A stretch of 64,000 bases of DNA. Origin: a virus. The notes below the pieces were generated by a model. The model did no database searches, was not told where the DNA came from, and saw only the letters and a program-made list of their open reading frames with translations. The DNA is taken from IMG/VR virus record IMGVR_UViG_3300044833_000115, positions 1 to 64,000 of that record; one strand, 5' to 3'. This document shows positions 63,321 to 64,000 of the stretch, piece after piece. The position numbers and the translations under genes were made by a program. Each line of letters opens with the position of its first letter. Positions within the stretch are counted from its first letter, which is position 1.

Positions 63321-64000
63321 TCAGACCGCCGCCGCGGGGGCTTCCAGTGCCGTGATCCGTGCCAGGGCGCCCTGCAAAGCCGCGGTCAGGTATGCAATAT
63401 CGTGCTCGTAGCGGCGCGCGAGGCGCGCTCCGGCCGGCGCGTAACCATCGGAGACGGCGAACAGCGGGCGGGGATCGGGGATCGCGACGACGGCGGCTTC
63501 CCGACCGTTATCGACCTCTTCCTGGGCCACGAACCCGGCATGAAAGCGGCCCTCCATGATGTAGCTGCGCGGCCGGCCGCGATTGATCCAGTCGTAGGCC
63601 GTTTCCGTGTCGATATCGGCGATCTCGGTCTTCAGCCGCACGTCCGAGGTGGCATAGAAGCCGGCCCCGGCCACACCAGCCGACGCCTGGAGACTGACGC
63701 CGACGCTGTAGCTGACCGCGCCATGTGACCCCGTGCCATCCACCACGCCGCCGGTCGCGCTGAGTGCTTGGCTGCCGTTGAAATTAACCATCCCGCTCCA
63801 GTTGGAGGTGCCGCCATTGAGGAAGCCGGGGATGCTGGCGTTGGTGAAGATGCCGCCGATGCCGGTGACATTGCCGCCGGCGGCAATGGCGCCGGTGGCG
63901 TTTATGGTGCCGCTGCCGAAGGTGACGCCGCCGACATTGCCGCCGTTGGTGGCGAAGATGCCTGGCGTCGAGACGTTGCCGTTGAACGTGGCGTTGCCGG
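63321..64000 (-). CDS. Tail fibre C-terminus with S74-type intramolecular chaperone (partial)
   Basis: The frame is open from the right edge to the stop at 63321. A Gly/Asn/Thr-rich repeat region (AAGGNVTGIGGIFTN and similar) leads into FYATSDVRLKTEIADIDTE, the S74 self-cleaving chaperone start: the Ser of TSD is the usual cleavage nucleophile. RPRSYIMEGRFHAGFVAQEE follows. After folding the trimer the chaperone would be cut off. The 5' end lies outside the window; its start may be the gene at 1-210 (inference). Confidence 0.82.
   Translation of the reverse strand, partial: GNATFNGNVSTPGIFATNGGNVGGVTFGSGTINATGAIAAGGNVTGIGGIFTNASIPGFLNGGTSNWSGMVNFNGSQALSATGGVVDGTGSHGAVSYSVGVSLQASAGVAGAGFYATSDVRLKTEIADIDTETAYDWINRGRPRSYIMEGRFHAGFVAQEEVDNGREAAVVAIPDPRPLFAVSDGYAPAGARLARRYEHDIAYLTAALQGALARITALEAPAAAV

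Noticed and set aside
1-64000. tRNA genes and an integrase
   Set aside because: Read for cloverleaf 3' ends and for tyrosine/serine recombinase motifs in the translated frames; none convincing was found.

Overview
The window is almost wall-to-wall coding DNA of a tailed bacteriophage (or prophage) with GC-rich DNA (roughly two-thirds GC by eye). Genes are short, tightly packed and often joined by ATGA or GTGA overlaps. The host is probably a GC-rich proteobacterium that makes an exopolysaccharide, because the phage encodes two glycanases (GH5-type and GH26-type). This host assignment is inference. A P22-gp10-like tail protein, a P22-like portal and an N4 gp49/Sf6 gp66 family protein point to a short-tailed (podovirus-like) virion. 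I saw no integrase, DNA polymerase, RNA polymerase or tRNA gene.

Layout. (1) 1-23254, minus strand: packaging and head genes. In transcription order these are a small-terminase candidate, a DNA methyltransferase, many small proteins, a large terminase interrupted by an intein, portal, a GroES-like co-chaperonin, a scaffold candidate, major capsid, and a large GH5 tailspike-like protein. (2) 23255-23630: divergent control region. (3) 23631-26160, plus strand: small unknown genes; three of them are preceded by a repeated double-hairpin leader. (4) 26154-32268, minus strand: replication genes (prim-pol/helicase, SpoVG-like protein, VRR-NUC-like nuclease). This block contains a 460-bp non-coding stretch (29299-29759) with a solitary CRISPR-repeat-like sequence. 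(5) 32672-39454, plus strand: recombination (coiled-coil partner, ERF annealase, YqaJ-type exonuclease), then GH108 lysin and GH26 mannanase-like protein. (6) 39482-40858, minus strand: two putative DNA-binding regulators with an iteron-like operator cluster. (7) 41334-64000, minus strand: tail and ejection genes, including a 4008-residue polyvalent protein with ART-like, methylase, helicase and zinc-peptidase-like segments, a P22 gp10-like protein, and an S74-chaperone tail fibre running off the right edge.

The two edges probably belong together. A gene starts at 210 and runs off the left edge, and a tail fibre on the same strand enters at the right edge. With late genes at both ends on the minus strand, the window looks like most of a circular(ised) genome slightly longer than 64 kb. 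It then has one late unit running from 23254 down through the edge to about 41334.

Points most worth a second look: the solitary subtype I-C-like CRISPR repeat at 29380-29410 followed by a string of hairpins; the class-3-like intein splitting the terminase Walker A with Ser in place of the usual Cys; the shared sugar-binding-like module in the GH5 and GH26 proteins; the GGTAAAGC iteron cluster around a ribbon-helix-helix gene; the repeated RNA leaders; and AT-rich 29-bp repeats inside the giant gene.
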